64,000 nt of DNA from Actinomycetota bacterium (lineage in GTDB: Bacteria; Actinomycetota; Thermoleophilia; Solirubrobacterales; 70-9), in the NCBI GenBank assembly GCA_018268415.1, contig JAFDWO010000141.1, positions 1 to 64,000 of the forward strand, written 5' to 3'. The position numbers and the translations under genes were made by a program. Positions 34,162 through 42,474 of the stretch are shown in pieces; positions within the stretch are counted from its first letter, which is position 1, and every line of letters begins with the position of its first letter. Below the pieces are notes generated by a model. The model was not told where the DNA came from and did no database searches. It saw only the letters and a program-made list of their open reading frames with translations.

Positions 34162-35201
34162 AGGCATTGCGGATCAACGGCCCCGAGCGGCTCGAGCTCG
34201 ACCGCGGCGCGCCCGAGCCGCGGATCGAGCGTCCGACCGACGCGATCGTCGAGATCACCCGGACGGCGATCTGCGGGGCGGATCTCTTCCCCTACCACGG
34301 CCTCACCCCGGGGTTCGAGGCGGGGACGATCCCCGGGCACGAGTGGGTCGGCGTGGTCCGCGAGGTCGGCCCCGAGGTGCGCGGCATCGCGGTCGGCAGC
34401 CGGGTCGTCAACACCAGCATGATCTCCGACGGCATCTGCAAGCACTGCCGCTCGGGCCGGCCGATGCAGTGCACGAACCGCGCGCTCTTCGGCTACAGCG
34501 GCGTCTACGAGCGCCTCGAGGGCGGGCAGGCGGAGCTCGTGCGGGCGCCGCTCGCCGACCGGTCGCTGTGGCCGATCCCGGAGGGGGTGGCCGACGACGA
34601 TGCGGTCTTCGTCGCCGACATGCTGCCGACCGGGCTCTCGGCGGTGCGGCGGGCGGGCGTCGGGATCGGTGACGTCGTCGTCATCCTCGGCTGCGGCACG
34701 GTGGGGCTGATGGCGACGATGGTGGCCGCGCCGATCGCCCGCCGGGTGATCGCCGTCGACGCGATCGAGGGGCGACGGGCGGAGGCGGCGGCGCTCGGCG
34801 CCGAGGCGTTCACCCCGGAGGAGGCGCCGGACGCGGTCGCCGCGGCCACCCGCGGGCTCGGCGCGGATGCGGTGATCGAGGCGGCCGGGGCGAAGGCCGC
34901 GCTCGATGCCGCCTTCTCGCTGGTCCGCGGGCGGGGCACGGTCTGCGTGGTCGGCGCGCACTTCGAGCCTGACTATCCGCTGGGGGCGGGGCGGATGTTC
35001 GAGGGCGAGCTGACCCTTCGCTTCGCGATGGGGGATCCGCTCAACGACCGCGAGGCGCTGCTGGCGATGATCGCCGACGAGCGCCTGCGGCCGTCGCGGT
35101 TGATCAGCCACCGCTTCGCGCTCGAGCAGGGTCCCGAGGCGTACGCGTTGTTCGACCGACGAGAAGCGATGAAGGTGGTGCTGACCAACGATGTCCGCTG
35201 A
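34158..35201 (+). CDS. Zinc-dependent alcohol dehydrogenase (threonine/glucose dehydrogenase-like)
   Basis: 347 residues. Catalytic zinc residues are Cys39 (ICGAD) and His61-Glu62. Of the four structural zinc cysteines three remain (94, 97, 105); the first position is Asp91, a known variation in this superfamily. GCGTVG is the NAD-binding motif. It might oxidise pyridoxine to pyridoxal or 4-pyridoxate to FHMPC, steps for which no classical oxidase gene is visible. It overlaps the next gene by 11 bases. Confidence 0.9.
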   Translation: MKALRINGPERLELDRGAPEPRIERPTDAIVEITRTAICGADLFPYHGLTPGFEAGTIPGHEWVGVVREVGPEVRGIAVGSRVVNTSMISDGICKHCRSGRPMQCTNRALFGYSGVYERLEGGQAELVRAPLADRSLWPIPEGVADDDAVFVADMLPTGLSAVRRAGVGIGDVVVILGCGTVGLMATMVAAPIARRVIAVDAIEGRRAEAAALGAEAFTPEEAPDAVAAATRGLGADAVIEAAGAKAALDAAFSLVRGRGTVCVVGAHFEPDYPLGAGRMFEGELTLRFAMGDPLNDREALLAMIADERLRPSRLISHRFALEQGPEAYALFDRREAMKVVLTNDVR

Positions 35202-35628
35202 GCCCGGCGCCCTGGTGGCCGAGGCCGACGGGCAGATCGTCCTCGTCGTCGACGGCGACCCGGGCGACGCCGACGCGATCCGCGAGGCCGCCCGGGCGGC
35301 GGGCGGCCGTGGCGCCCGGCTCCTGGTGCTCCTGGTCCCGGTCACGGTACTCGACTGGGCGCACCTCGAATTCGGCGACGACCCCGAGCTGGTGCGCCAG
35401 GAAATCGAGTGGGACCAGTGGCGCGCGACGACGCGGATGCTCGACGCGGCGGGCGTCCCCGCCGGGTACCGCATGCGACGCATGCGCTCCCGCTGGGCGG
35501 TTGCCGACGTGACCTCCACCCCCGACGGCTGCGAGGCCCTGATCGTCTCCACCTCGAGCCGCTTCGTGCGCGGGCGCCTGGCGATCCTGGCCCGACGGTC
35601 GCGGATCAGCCTGAGATTGCTTCGGTAG
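35191..35628 (+). CDS. Small alpha/beta protein, possibly universal stress protein-like
   Basis: 145 residues. The alternating pattern IVLVVDGDPGDADAI, ARLLVLLVPV and EALIVSTSSRFVRGRL recalls a Usp/Rossmann-like fold, including a C-terminal S-x-R-x(5)-RL-type end, but the ATP-binding G-x2-G-x9-G-S/T motif is incomplete. It starts inside the end of the alcohol dehydrogenase gene and closes the operon. Function not known. Confidence 0.7.
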   Translation: MSAEPGALVAEADGQIVLVVDGDPGDADAIREAARAAGGRGARLLVLLVPVTVLDWAHLEFGDDPELVRQEIEWDQWRATTRMLDAAGVPAGYRMRRMRSRWAVADVTSTPDGCEALIVSTSSRFVRGRLAILARRSRISLRLLR

Positions 35629-35655
35629 GAAGCTGCGGATCGGGTACCCGGCGGA

Positions 35656-35682
35656 TGTCACGGCGGCCGCGACACGGTCGTC
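35656..35682 (+). promoter_or_regulatory. ECF41-type promoter of the sigma factor gene
   Basis: TGTCACG (35656-35662), a 16-bp spacer and CGTC (35679-35682) fit the known ECF41 consensus TGTCACA-N15/16-CGTC. It lies about 30 bp upstream of the sigma gene, which has AGGAGG in its leader, implying autoregulation. Confidence 0.7.
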
Positions 35683-35713
35683 TATCCCAATAGGAGGACC
35701 ACTCGACCTCAGC

Positions 35714-36637
35714 ATGACCGGGGACCGAAAACGCCGACTCGAGGAGCTGTTCCGATCCGAATCGGATCGGCTCTTCGGCATCGCCTATCGGATGCTCGGC
35801 AGAGTCGGTGAAGCCGAGGAAGTGGTGCAGGATTCGTTCGTCCGATATCAGCGGGTCGACCCGGAGGAGGTGCGCGAGCCGGGTGCGCTCCTCACCACGA
35901 TCGCGACCCGACTCAGCATCGATCGGCTGAAGTCGGCTCGGGTCGCGCGCGAGGACTACGTCGGCGCCTGGCTGCCCGAGCCGCTCCTGGTCGACGACAC
36001 CGATGTCGCCGCGGAGGCCGAGCAGGCCGACTCGATCTCGATGGCATTCCTGGTCCTGCTGGAGAGCCTCTCCCCGCTGGAGCGCGCGGTCTTCCTTTTG
36101 CGTGAGGCGTTCGACTACGACTACGCGGCGATCGGCGAGATCGTCGAGCGGACGCCCGAGAACTGCCGGCAGCTCGCACTACGCGCCCGCCGACAGGTCG
36201 ACGAGCGGCGCCCGCGCTTCGAGACGTCGCGCCAGGAGCGCGAGGACATCGTGAGCCGCTTCTTCGCGGCGGCGCAGGAGGGAGACTCCGACGCGCTGCT
36301 CGAGCTCCTGGCCGCCGACGCGGTGCTGTACGGGGACGGCGGTGGCAAGGCGCCCGCGCTGGGCGCCCCGCTTCACGGCCGCGAGCGGGTCGCGCGGGCG
36401 CTGGTCGCGCTGCTCCGCACGGCCTCCGAGGTGGGTGCCCGGCTCGAGCCGATCTGGGTGAACGGCCAGCCGGGCACCAGGTTCCTCGGCCCGGACGGCG
36501 CCCTGATCAACGTGGTCGCCGTCGATGTGCTGGACGGCCGGGTGCAGGCGGTGCGCTCGGTCGTCAATCCGGAGAAGCTCGGTCACCTCGGGCCGCTCGC
36601 CGACGTCAGGGCCTTGCTCGGCGCTCGCCGCTCGTGA
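35714..36637 (+). CDS. ECF41-type RNA polymerase sigma factor with SnoaL-like C-terminal domain
   Basis: 307 residues. Region 2 (FGIAYRMLGRVGEAEEVVQD) and region 4 (LSPLERAVFLLREAFDYDY) are joined by the linker WLPEPL typical of ECF41. The C-terminal NTF2/SnoaL domain replaces a separate anti-sigma factor and carries the group's DGGGK and NPEKL motifs. Its target genes usually include a neighbouring redox enzyme, here the flavoprotein at 36713. Its own promoter and that of the partner match the ECF41 pattern. Confidence 0.92.
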   Translation: MTGDRKRRLEELFRSESDRLFGIAYRMLGRVGEAEEVVQDSFVRYQRVDPEEVREPGALLTTIATRLSIDRLKSARVAREDYVGAWLPEPLLVDDTDVAAEAEQADSISMAFLVLLESLSPLERAVFLLREAFDYDYAAIGEIVERTPENCRQLALRARRQVDERRPRFETSRQEREDIVSRFFAAAQEGDSDALLELLAADAVLYGDGGGKAPALGAPLHGRERVARALVALLRTASEVGARLEPIWVNGQPGTRFLGPDGALINVVAVDVLDGRVQAVRSVVNPEKLGHLGPLADVRALLGARRS

Positions 36638-36652
36638 TCCGCATCCAGCGCT

Positions 36653-36679
36653 CGTCACGCCGCGGCCCGGTCGCTCGTC
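36653..36679 (+). promoter_or_regulatory. ECF41-type promoter of the flavoprotein gene
   Basis: CGTCACG (36653-36659), 16 bp and CGTC (36676-36679) match the promoter in front of the sigma gene in boxes and spacing. The ATG of the flavoprotein follows 34 bp later. Confidence 0.65.
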
Positions 36680-36712
36680 ATCCCTGATGAAGGCAAAAGT
36701 CAGGAGGCAAAG

Positions 36713-37921
36713 ATGAGCAAGCAGGTCCCCGAGCAGAGAATCGTCGTGATCGGTGGTGGCTACGCGGGAGCCCTGGCGGCGGTGCGGCTCGCCGGACGCG
36801 CGCGCGGCCGGGGCGCCGTCACGCTGATCGACCCGCGCACCGAGCTGGTCCAACGGCTCCGGCTGCACCAGCTCGCCGTCGGCCGGCGGGTTCGCGGCTT
36901 CGATCTGGCGCGACTCACCGGCCGGCGGGTTCAGAACGTCTGCGCTCGCGCGGTCGCCGTCGATCCGGATCGCGGCTCGATCGCCGTCGAGCGCAACGGG
37001 AAGCTCTCCGAGGTCCCCTTCGACCAGGTGGTGATCGCCGTCGGGAGCGGGATCGACGTCGATTCCGTCCCCGGGGTCGCCGAGCACGCCCACTCGCTCG
37101 CCGGCCCGGCCGCCGCGATTCGGTTGCGCGAGGAGCTCCGGTCCCTGCGCGACGGCGCCCGGGTCGCGGTGTGCGGCGCCGGCTTCACCGGGATCGAGCT
37201 GGTGAGCGAGCTGGCCGGTGCCCGCCCCGACCTCCGCGTTTCACTCCACACCGCCGGCCGGGTCGGACGCGGTCTCTCCGAGCGCGGCGCCGAGGAGCTG
37301 CGGCTCCGGTTGGGACGCCGTGGGGTGGAGCTGGTCGAGGGGGAGGCGGTGAGCGCCGTCGAGGCCGGCGCCCTGGTCCTGGCGGGCGGGGAGGAGGTCG
37401 CCGTCGATCTCGCGGTCTGGTGCGGCGGCTTCGCCGCGCAACCGCTCGCCCGCGACAGCGGGCTGCCGGTCGACCCGCGCGGCCTGCTCGCGGTCGACGC
37501 GACCCTCCGCTCGGTCGACCACCCGCACGTGATCGGCGCCGGCGACGCGGCGGCGATCCCCGCGTTTCCCAACGGCGCCCGCTACCGGATGACCTGTCAG
37601 GCCGGCATGCCCTCCGGCGCCCACGCCGCCGACACCGCGGTCGCGGCGTTGACCGGGAAGGAGCCGCGGCCGTTCGACTTCGGTTACATCCACCAGCCGC
37701 TCTCGCTCGGTCGCCGCGACGGGCTGATCCAGTGGGTCGACCGCGCCGACCGACCGAAGGAGAAGGTTTTGGTCGGTCGCCGCGCCGCCCTCTACAAGGA
37801 GCTCGTCACCCGCAGCGCGGTGCCGTCGATTCGTTGGGAGCGGCGTTTCCCCGGCGCGCTGCGTTGGCCGTCGGCCACCGCCGCTCCGGGCGTCAGGCCC
37901 GAGGCGGCGGTGGCGCGATGA
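36713..37921 (+). CDS. FAD-dependent NAD(P)H oxidoreductase (NDH-2/ferredoxin reductase-like)
   Basis: 402 residues with two dinucleotide folds: FAD site IVVIGGGYAGALAAV at the N-terminus, NAD(P) site VAVCGAGFTGIELV near 150, and GAGDAAAIP for the FAD ribityl region. It resembles type II NADH dehydrogenases and carotenoid-biosynthesis-like oxidoreductases. Ribosome site GGAGGCAAAG precedes the ATG. Linked to the ECF41 sigma factor by position and promoter. Confidence 0.9.
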   Translation: MSKQVPEQRIVVIGGGYAGALAAVRLAGRARGRGAVTLIDPRTELVQRLRLHQLAVGRRVRGFDLARLTGRRVQNVCARAVAVDPDRGSIAVERNGKLSEVPFDQVVIAVGSGIDVDSVPGVAEHAHSLAGPAAAIRLREELRSLRDGARVAVCGAGFTGIELVSELAGARPDLRVSLHTAGRVGRGLSERGAEELRLRLGRRGVELVEGEAVSAVEAGALVLAGGEEVAVDLAVWCGGFAAQPLARDSGLPVDPRGLLAVDATLRSVDHPHVIGAGDAAAIPAFPNGARYRMTCQAGMPSGAHAADTAVAALTGKEPRPFDFGYIHQPLSLGRRDGLIQWVDRADRPKEKVLVGRRAALYKELVTRSAVPSIRWERRFPGALRWPSATAAPGVRPEAAVAR

Positions 37922-37954
37922 CGCGATCGTCGGCGCCGCCGCGCTCCGACCTGG

Positions 37955-38710
37955 CTACCCGGTCGGACCTCCGGCCACGGTCTGCAGGGTGAGCTCCCGC
38001 AGGAACGCCGAGCTCGTGCCGCCCGCCCCGTAGACGCAGATGAGGTAGCTGTGGACGCCGGGCGACACCGGGAAGACGACGTTTTGCGTCACCTGGTCAC
38101 GCGGGCTCGTCGAGCTGAGGCTGCCGAAGGCCCGGTTTTCGAAGCCCAGGCCCGTGCTCGCGGCACAGGTCTCAGGACTTTCGGCGATCCAGAGGACCGT
38201 CGACACCGCCGCCGACGGTTCGGCGAACGACACCGCGGTCTCGGCCATGACCTTCTGGACCCCGTTCGGGACGGTGATCGAGAGCTGGCCGCCCGGGGTG
38301 AGATTCGTGGCGACCGAGTTGGGGATGCTCGCGGTCGGGGTGAATTCGAGTGCCTGGGCGACGCGGCCGAGGTAGGTCGCCGATTCCAGCCCGTTCAGCT
38401 TCGTCGCTTCGGTGGCGGTGCCGGCGCTGGTGGCGTGGGTCGCGTTGGCGGCACTGTCGGCACCGGTGGCGTGAGCCGCGTTGGTCGCACTCGGAACCGT
38501 CCCGAGCGTACCGAGGTTGATCTTCGCCCCGGTCACCGCGCCGTTCTTGATTTTGGCGGAGGTGACGGAGTTGGCCTTGAGCTGCTTCGAGCCGACCGAG
38601 TTCTTCGCCAGCCGACTTGCCGCGAAGGCGCTGCCCCCGGCGAGCACGAGGAAGAGCGCCAGCGTCGCGATCACGTTGGAGTAGGTGAGCTTGCTGCGGA
38701 AGTGATTCAT
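37955..38710 (-). CDS. Secreted protein with N-terminal NSVxSxKIKNGxV repeats
   Basis: 251 residues. A signal/TM segment (VIATLALFLVLAGGSAFAASRL) is followed by a beta-helix-like repeat zone (KNSVGSKQLKANSVTSAKIK, NGAVTGAKI) and an Ala/Thr-rich stretch, then a C-terminal domain with two cysteines (ESPETCA, LICVYG) and strand-rich sequence. Proteins with this N-terminus are, to my knowledge, numerous in Thermoleophilia and extracellular. Function unknown. Convergent with the flavoprotein gene. Confidence 0.82.
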   Translation of the reverse strand: MNHFRSKLTYSNVIATLALFLVLAGGSAFAASRLAKNSVGSKQLKANSVTSAKIKNGAVTGAKINLGTLGTVPSATNAAHATGADSAANATHATSAGTATEATKLNGLESATYLGRVAQALEFTPTASIPNSVATNLTPGGQLSITVPNGVQKVMAETAVSFAEPSAAVSTVLWIAESPETCAASTGLGFENRAFGSLSSTSPRDQVTQNVVFPVSPGVHSYLICVYGAGGTSSAFLRELTLQTVAGGPTG

Positions 38711-38792
38711 GGGGTCCTTCCGATTGCGAGATTGGAACGGTAGGTCGAGACGAGCGGCAACCTCTCAGGCGCTTGCTCTCAATGCAACGAGA

Positions 38793-38835
38793 GAGCCCCG
38801 CAGGGTCAGGACCCACCCACTAAAAGGCGAGGCTC
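38793..38835 (+). other. Possible structured leader RNA
   Basis: Within the 259-bp gap before the lipoprotein gene, 38793-38801 pairs with 38827-38835 (8 of 9 bp), and GGGT/ACCC pairs inside it. No known riboswitch class is recognised. The rest of the gap (38711-38969) shows no gene. Confidence 0.25.
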
Positions 38836-38969
38836 CCCGGGCAACCGTCCACATGGCAGTCGCGTCTTGGTCGCGTTTTCGGGCGACGCGGCGCTCGCTG
38901 GACTACTTTCGCGCGCGCACGCCGACGCATGTCGGTCCACGTCAACCCAGCAGGGGAGATCAAACAGAG

Positions 38970-39350
38970 ATGAATCGTTGGCTCAGTCAGTACCGCCCGA
39001 AGGTGACCGCGACCGCGTTGGTCGTGGGGGCATTGGTCGCGGGTGGGGTGCTCGCCGGTTGTGGCAGCAACAGCAGTGACATTCAGAGCACGGTGGAAAA
39101 GCAGGTCGAAAAGGGCAACGAAATGGCCGAAAAGATCGTCAACGAATCGACCAAGCAGGCGCAGAAGGCGATCGACGAAGCCACCAAGGAAGACGGCGGC
39201 TCCAAGCAGGCGAAGGAAGCCACGAAGGAGGCCGAAGAAGCGGTCGCGGAAGCCAACGCCAAGGCGAAGAAGGGCATCCAAGAAGGCAAGGAAATGTCCG
39301 AAGAAGTGATGAACGAAGTGAACAAGCAGATCGAAGAAGCGACCAAGTAG
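38970..39350 (+). CDS. Small helical lipoprotein
   Basis: 126 residues. The signal peptide ends in the lipobox GVLAGC; the mature part is almost entirely Lys/Glu/Ala-rich alpha helix, likely coiled coil (EKGNEMAEKIVNESTKQAQK and similar). It resembles helical lipoproteins that line the cell envelope. Every glutamate near the start is GAA, unlike neighbouring genes. ATG 38970 is chosen because the lipobox then falls at normal distance; the ribosome site is weak. Confidence 0.8.
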   Translation: MNRWLSQYRPKVTATALVVGALVAGGVLAGCGSNSSDIQSTVEKQVEKGNEMAEKIVNESTKQAQKAIDEATKEDGGSKQAKEATKEAEEAVAEANAKAKKGIQEGKEMSEEVMNEVNKQIEEATK

Positions 39351-39376
39351 GGCGCACCTCAACGCAAGGAGAGACG

Positions 39377-39715
39377 ATGGGATTCCTGGACAAGGTCAAG
39401 GGCACCGCCAAGCAGGCGGTCAACCCCGGCGGCCAGATGAAGGAGCGCGACAAGATTCAGAAGATCAACGCCTCCGGCGTCGACGCGACCGCCACCGTCG
39501 ACTCGATGCAGAAGGTCGGCTCGCAGCTCGGCGGCGGCCACCAGATCGACTTCCAGCTGACCGTCCACCCGGCCGGAGCGGTCGACTACAAGGTGGTGAC
39601 CAGCCAGTCGATGCACGAGCAGACGCTGAAGGGCGTCGAAGAGGGGGCGACGGTCGCGGTCAAGATCGATCCCGACGATCCGCAGTCCCTGCTCGTCTGG
39701 GGTGCGGCGAGCTGA
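39377..39715 (+). CDS. Hypothetical conserved cytoplasmic protein
   Basis: 112 residues. The N-terminus MGFLDKVKGTAKQA is amphipathic; the remainder reads as a small beta-barrel (IDFQLTVHPAG, EGATVAVKIDPDDPQSLLVW), reminiscent of SHOCT-associated or DUF3592-like domains that handle a property named by v-A-x-V-K-x-D-P. AGGAGAGACG precedes the ATG. 26 bases downstream of the lipoprotein gene, so possibly cotranscribed. Function unknown. Confidence 0.8.
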   Translation: MGFLDKVKGTAKQAVNPGGQMKERDKIQKINASGVDATATVDSMQKVGSQLGGGHQIDFQLTVHPAGAVDYKVVTSQSMHEQTLKGVEEGATVAVKIDPDDPQSLLVWGAAS

Positions 39716-39734
39716 GCCCTGGGCCGCAGCGCCC

Positions 39735-41627
39735 TCAGCCGAGCGCCGAGAGGTAGGCGGCGACCCGCTCGCAGCCGCGCCGCAGTCGACGAAAGTAGGC
39801 GGCGCGGCTGAGGTGCAGGGCTTCGGCGACGGCTTCGTGGGTGGCGTTGCGTTCGAGGTAACCGCGCCGCAGCACGGTCTGGGTCAGCTCGTCGCCGGGG
39901 GTGTCGCCGAAGGCGTGGTCGACCGCCTCGGTGAGGGTGTCGCGAGCCGAGTCGGAGCGCTCGGCGACGCTCGCCCCGTGGGCCAGCGGGCTCCTCGCCA
40001 GGTCGGCCGGCACGCCGAGGTTGCGGAACGCCTCGCGCACCGTCGCCACCGTGATCGTGCGCACGGTCGCCGGCCGCGGCGGCGCGGCCAGGCCGAGCTC
40101 GCGGTAGACGTGGGCGTGGAGGGCGGCGAGGACGCCGCCCGGCCCCCAGTCGACGACGTGGCACTCGATCGTCTCCGGGCCGACCCGGGCGTCGAGCTCG
40201 GGGACGTGGACGGCGCCCCCGGCCGCGGCGAAGTCGCGCGCGCCGGGCAGCGTCGGGTTGATCGGCAGGTAGCCGTAGCGCGGGCTGTCGGAGGTGGCGG
40301 CGAGCAGCCCCGCCATCCCGAGCAGGCCGAAGAGATCAGGGTCGCGATCGGCGGTGACCGCGATCATGTCGCGCCAGATCACCGAGTCGGGACGATCGAG
40401 GCGGCGGGCGTGAGCGAGGCGCGGGCCGAGGATCGGGTCGTCGTCGGCGGCCGTCGGCGCCGTCCCGGGGGTGAGGGAGACGGTCAGGCCGCAGAGGCGC
40501 TCGTCACGGTCGCGGGCGACGGTGGCGTGGTCGGGCGCCGCCTCGAGGAGCGCCCGTGAGCCCTCCCAGACGACGGCGTGTCGGTGTCCGGCGACGGCGC
40601 GGTCGGCCGCCTCGAGGTCCCCGGCCCGCAGCCCGTCGATGCGCAGGCGCGCGGACGCCCGCCAGGAGAAGCCCCAGTGCAAGGCCGGGCTCTCGGCGAG
40701 TTCGGCCAGGTCGGTGATCGCCAGCGGTCCCGCGGGGCCTGTCCCGATCGCGTAGAGGTGATCGGCGACGCGCCGGCGCAGCGCCCGTTCGACCAGCGGG
40801 TGGTCCCGTCGCAGGCAGGCGCGGATCGCCTCGCGGACCAGCTCGTGGGGGGCGATGCCGAGTCCGCGTGGCTCGATGAAGTCGCGCCCGCAAAGCCACT
40901 CCCACTCGGCCTCCGGGTCGGCGCCGAGCAGCGAGTCGACGAGCAGGTCGGGCGTCGTCACCCGGGCGATCGCGGCGATGGCGAGCGTCGCCAGGTGGGG
41001 GCCCTGGAGGCGCTCCGCGACCAGGCGGGCGACGAGGTCCTCGTCGAGTCCGGCGCCGCCTCGTCCGGCCCCCGACCCGGAGCGGGCGGCGGTCGCGGCG
41101 AGCTCCAAGGCCAGCGGGTTGCCGTGCGCCCAGTCGCGCGCCCGCTCGGCGGCATCGGCGGCGAGCCCGTGGCGGCGGAGCACCTCGGTCGACGCCTGCG
41201 GGTCGAGCGGCTCCAGCCCGACCGCCAGGAAGCCGGTCTCCCCGCGCGCGCCCCATTCGGGTCCGGGGGCGCGGCGCGCGCCGATCAGGACCGCGGCGCC
41301 CGCCGGCAGGGTCGGGAGGAGGACCCGGCGCACATAGCCGCCGAGTGCCTCGACGTGCTCGAAGCTGTCGAGGACGACCAGCGGGCGCCCGCCGTCGGAC
41401 GGCGAGCCGAGTGCGTCCTCGAGCTGGTCGGGGACGGGCGCGATATCCCGACCGTCGATCCAGACGATGTCATGGCCGGACGTCCTCGCGGCGCGGTCGC
41501 TCGCCTCGCGCAGGAGCGTCGTCTTCCCGATCCCGGCGGGGCCGTGGACGTAGACGGCAGCGACGCGGTCCGACGGTGCCAGCACCGCCTCGATCTGGTC
41601 CAGCTCACGGTCGCGCCCCACCAGCAC
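39735..41627 (-). CDS. STAND-type ATPase regulator with C-terminal HTH-like region
   Basis: 630 residues. P-loop GPAGIGKT is at 29-36 and Walker B-like PLVVLDSFEHV near 100; an Arg-containing sensor and winged helix follow. The C-terminal 60 residues (TQTVLRRGYLERNATHEAVA, then LHLSRAAYFRRL) read as a helix-turn-helix. Large ATP-dependent regulators of this plan sense a ligand in the central region. GTG start at 41627. The neighbour at 41656 is an NTF2-like protein. Target unknown. Confidence 0.82.
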   Translation of the reverse strand: MLVGRDRELDQIEAVLAPSDRVAAVYVHGPAGIGKTTLLREASDRAARTSGHDIVWIDGRDIAPVPDQLEDALGSPSDGGRPLVVLDSFEHVEALGGYVRRVLLPTLPAGAAVLIGARRAPGPEWGARGETGFLAVGLEPLDPQASTEVLRRHGLAADAAERARDWAHGNPLALELAATAARSGSGAGRGGAGLDEDLVARLVAERLQGPHLATLAIAAIARVTTPDLLVDSLLGADPEAEWEWLCGRDFIEPRGLGIAPHELVREAIRACLRRDHPLVERALRRRVADHLYAIGTGPAGPLAITDLAELAESPALHWGFSWRASARLRIDGLRAGDLEAADRAVAGHRHAVVWEGSRALLEAAPDHATVARDRDERLCGLTVSLTPGTAPTAADDDPILGPRLAHARRLDRPDSVIWRDMIAVTADRDPDLFGLLGMAGLLAATSDSPRYGYLPINPTLPGARDFAAAGGAVHVPELDARVGPETIECHVVDWGPGGVLAALHAHVYRELGLAAPPRPATVRTITVATVREAFRNLGVPADLARSPLAHGASVAERSDSARDTLTEAVDHAFGDTPGDELTQTVLRRGYLERNATHEAVAEALHLSRAAYFRRLRRGCERVAAYLSALG

Positions 41628-41655
41628 GGGCGCAGGATCTCAGATCCCGGTGCGC

Positions 41656-42042
41656 TCAGCCCCAGGGCGCCGCGATCACGATCTGCCAGCGCTCGTCGAT
41701 CTGGTGCAGGACGAGGGTCGCCTTGGTGCCCTGACGGTAGCTCGTGTCGTCGGCGACCACGAGGCGCCAGCTCTGGGTGCAGTGGGCGACGGCCCCGGCG
41801 ACGATGGTGCGGCCCGGGCTGATCTCGATCTCGTGGCAGCAGCCGATCAGGTCGGCGAGGACGTCGCCGATCGCCTCGTGGCCGGAAACCTCGGTCCCGT
41901 CGGCGGTGAGCAGCCTGGCGCTGTCGTCGAAGTGGACGAGCGCGCCGGCAAGATTGCCATCGCGGAGCGCGGCGGCGAAGGCGATCGTCGTCTGCAGGGC
42001 CCCGTCCGGGATGGTCGTCGGCGCCGCGAACAGGGCGCTCAT
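41656..42042 (-). CDS. SnoaL/NTF2-like domain protein
   Basis: 128 residues, cone-shaped NTF2 fold: AFAAALRDGNLAGALVHFDD helix region, then strands TSYRQGTKATLVLHQIDERW. Such proteins are small-molecule hydrolases, isomerases or binding modules; no catalytic set is clear. Its promoter would lie in 42043-42173. It lies 28 bases before the STAND regulator gene in the same direction and is probably cotranscribed. Confidence 0.82.
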   Translation of the reverse strand: MSALFAAPTTIPDGALQTTIAFAAALRDGNLAGALVHFDDSARLLTADGTEVSGHEAIGDVLADLIGCCHEIEISPGRTIVAGAVAHCTQSWRLVVADDTSYRQGTKATLVLHQIDERWQIVIAAPWG

Positions 42043-42173
42043 CGAGGTCGGCCGAGGGCGGGACCGGGGTCCGCCGCGACTTTCATGTGATTGAGCTTCA
42101 TCGTGCCTCTTTAGGTTTGTGCCCCGAGGGCGGGGTTTCCTTCCGCTCCTGCAACGTGGGCGAGCCCGGCCTG

Positions 42174-42356
42174 TCAGGCCCTATCCGCCGCACGCACCGC
42201 CGACCCGGCGCCGGGCAGCAACAGCGCCCGCAGGGCGGGCCGTCGCAGGATCGCCTCCGCGACGCGTGAGGGATCCGGCCTATAAGCGCTCGCCTCGATC
42301 AGACTTTTCAGCTCCCGAACTTGCATCGACGCACCCTTCGTACCCACTTCGACCAT
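42174..42356 (-). CDS. Small FlgM-like (anti-sigma-28 domain) protein
   Basis: 60 residues. The segment VRELKSLIEASAYRPDP-SRVAEAIL resembles the C-terminal sigma-binding helices of FlgM (V-x-x-L-K-x-x-I-x-x-G-x-Y, then IA-x-x-LL). The ATG at 42356 is preceded by AAGGAG nine bases upstream, a strong ribosome site. No flagellar genes are in the window, so it may control another sigma factor. Weak similarity; family assignment tentative. Confidence 0.5.
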   Translation of the reverse strand: MVEVGTKGASMQVRELKSLIEASAYRPDPSRVAEAILRRPALRALLLPGAGSAVRAADRA

Positions 42357-42474
42357 ATCTCCTCACTCCTTCGCCGCCGGCTGGAGGCGGCCGGTCCCGG
42401 CCGCCTGATTCCCAGAACGAAGAGAAGACCGCTTTGTCAGGGAAGATCGTTTTGGCGGACCCCGGGGCCCCGGA

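Noticed and set aside
38709-38969. Longer N-terminus for the lipoprotein at 38970
   Set aside because: The extension is Arg-rich and would bury the signal peptide and lipobox; ATG 38970 places them correctly.
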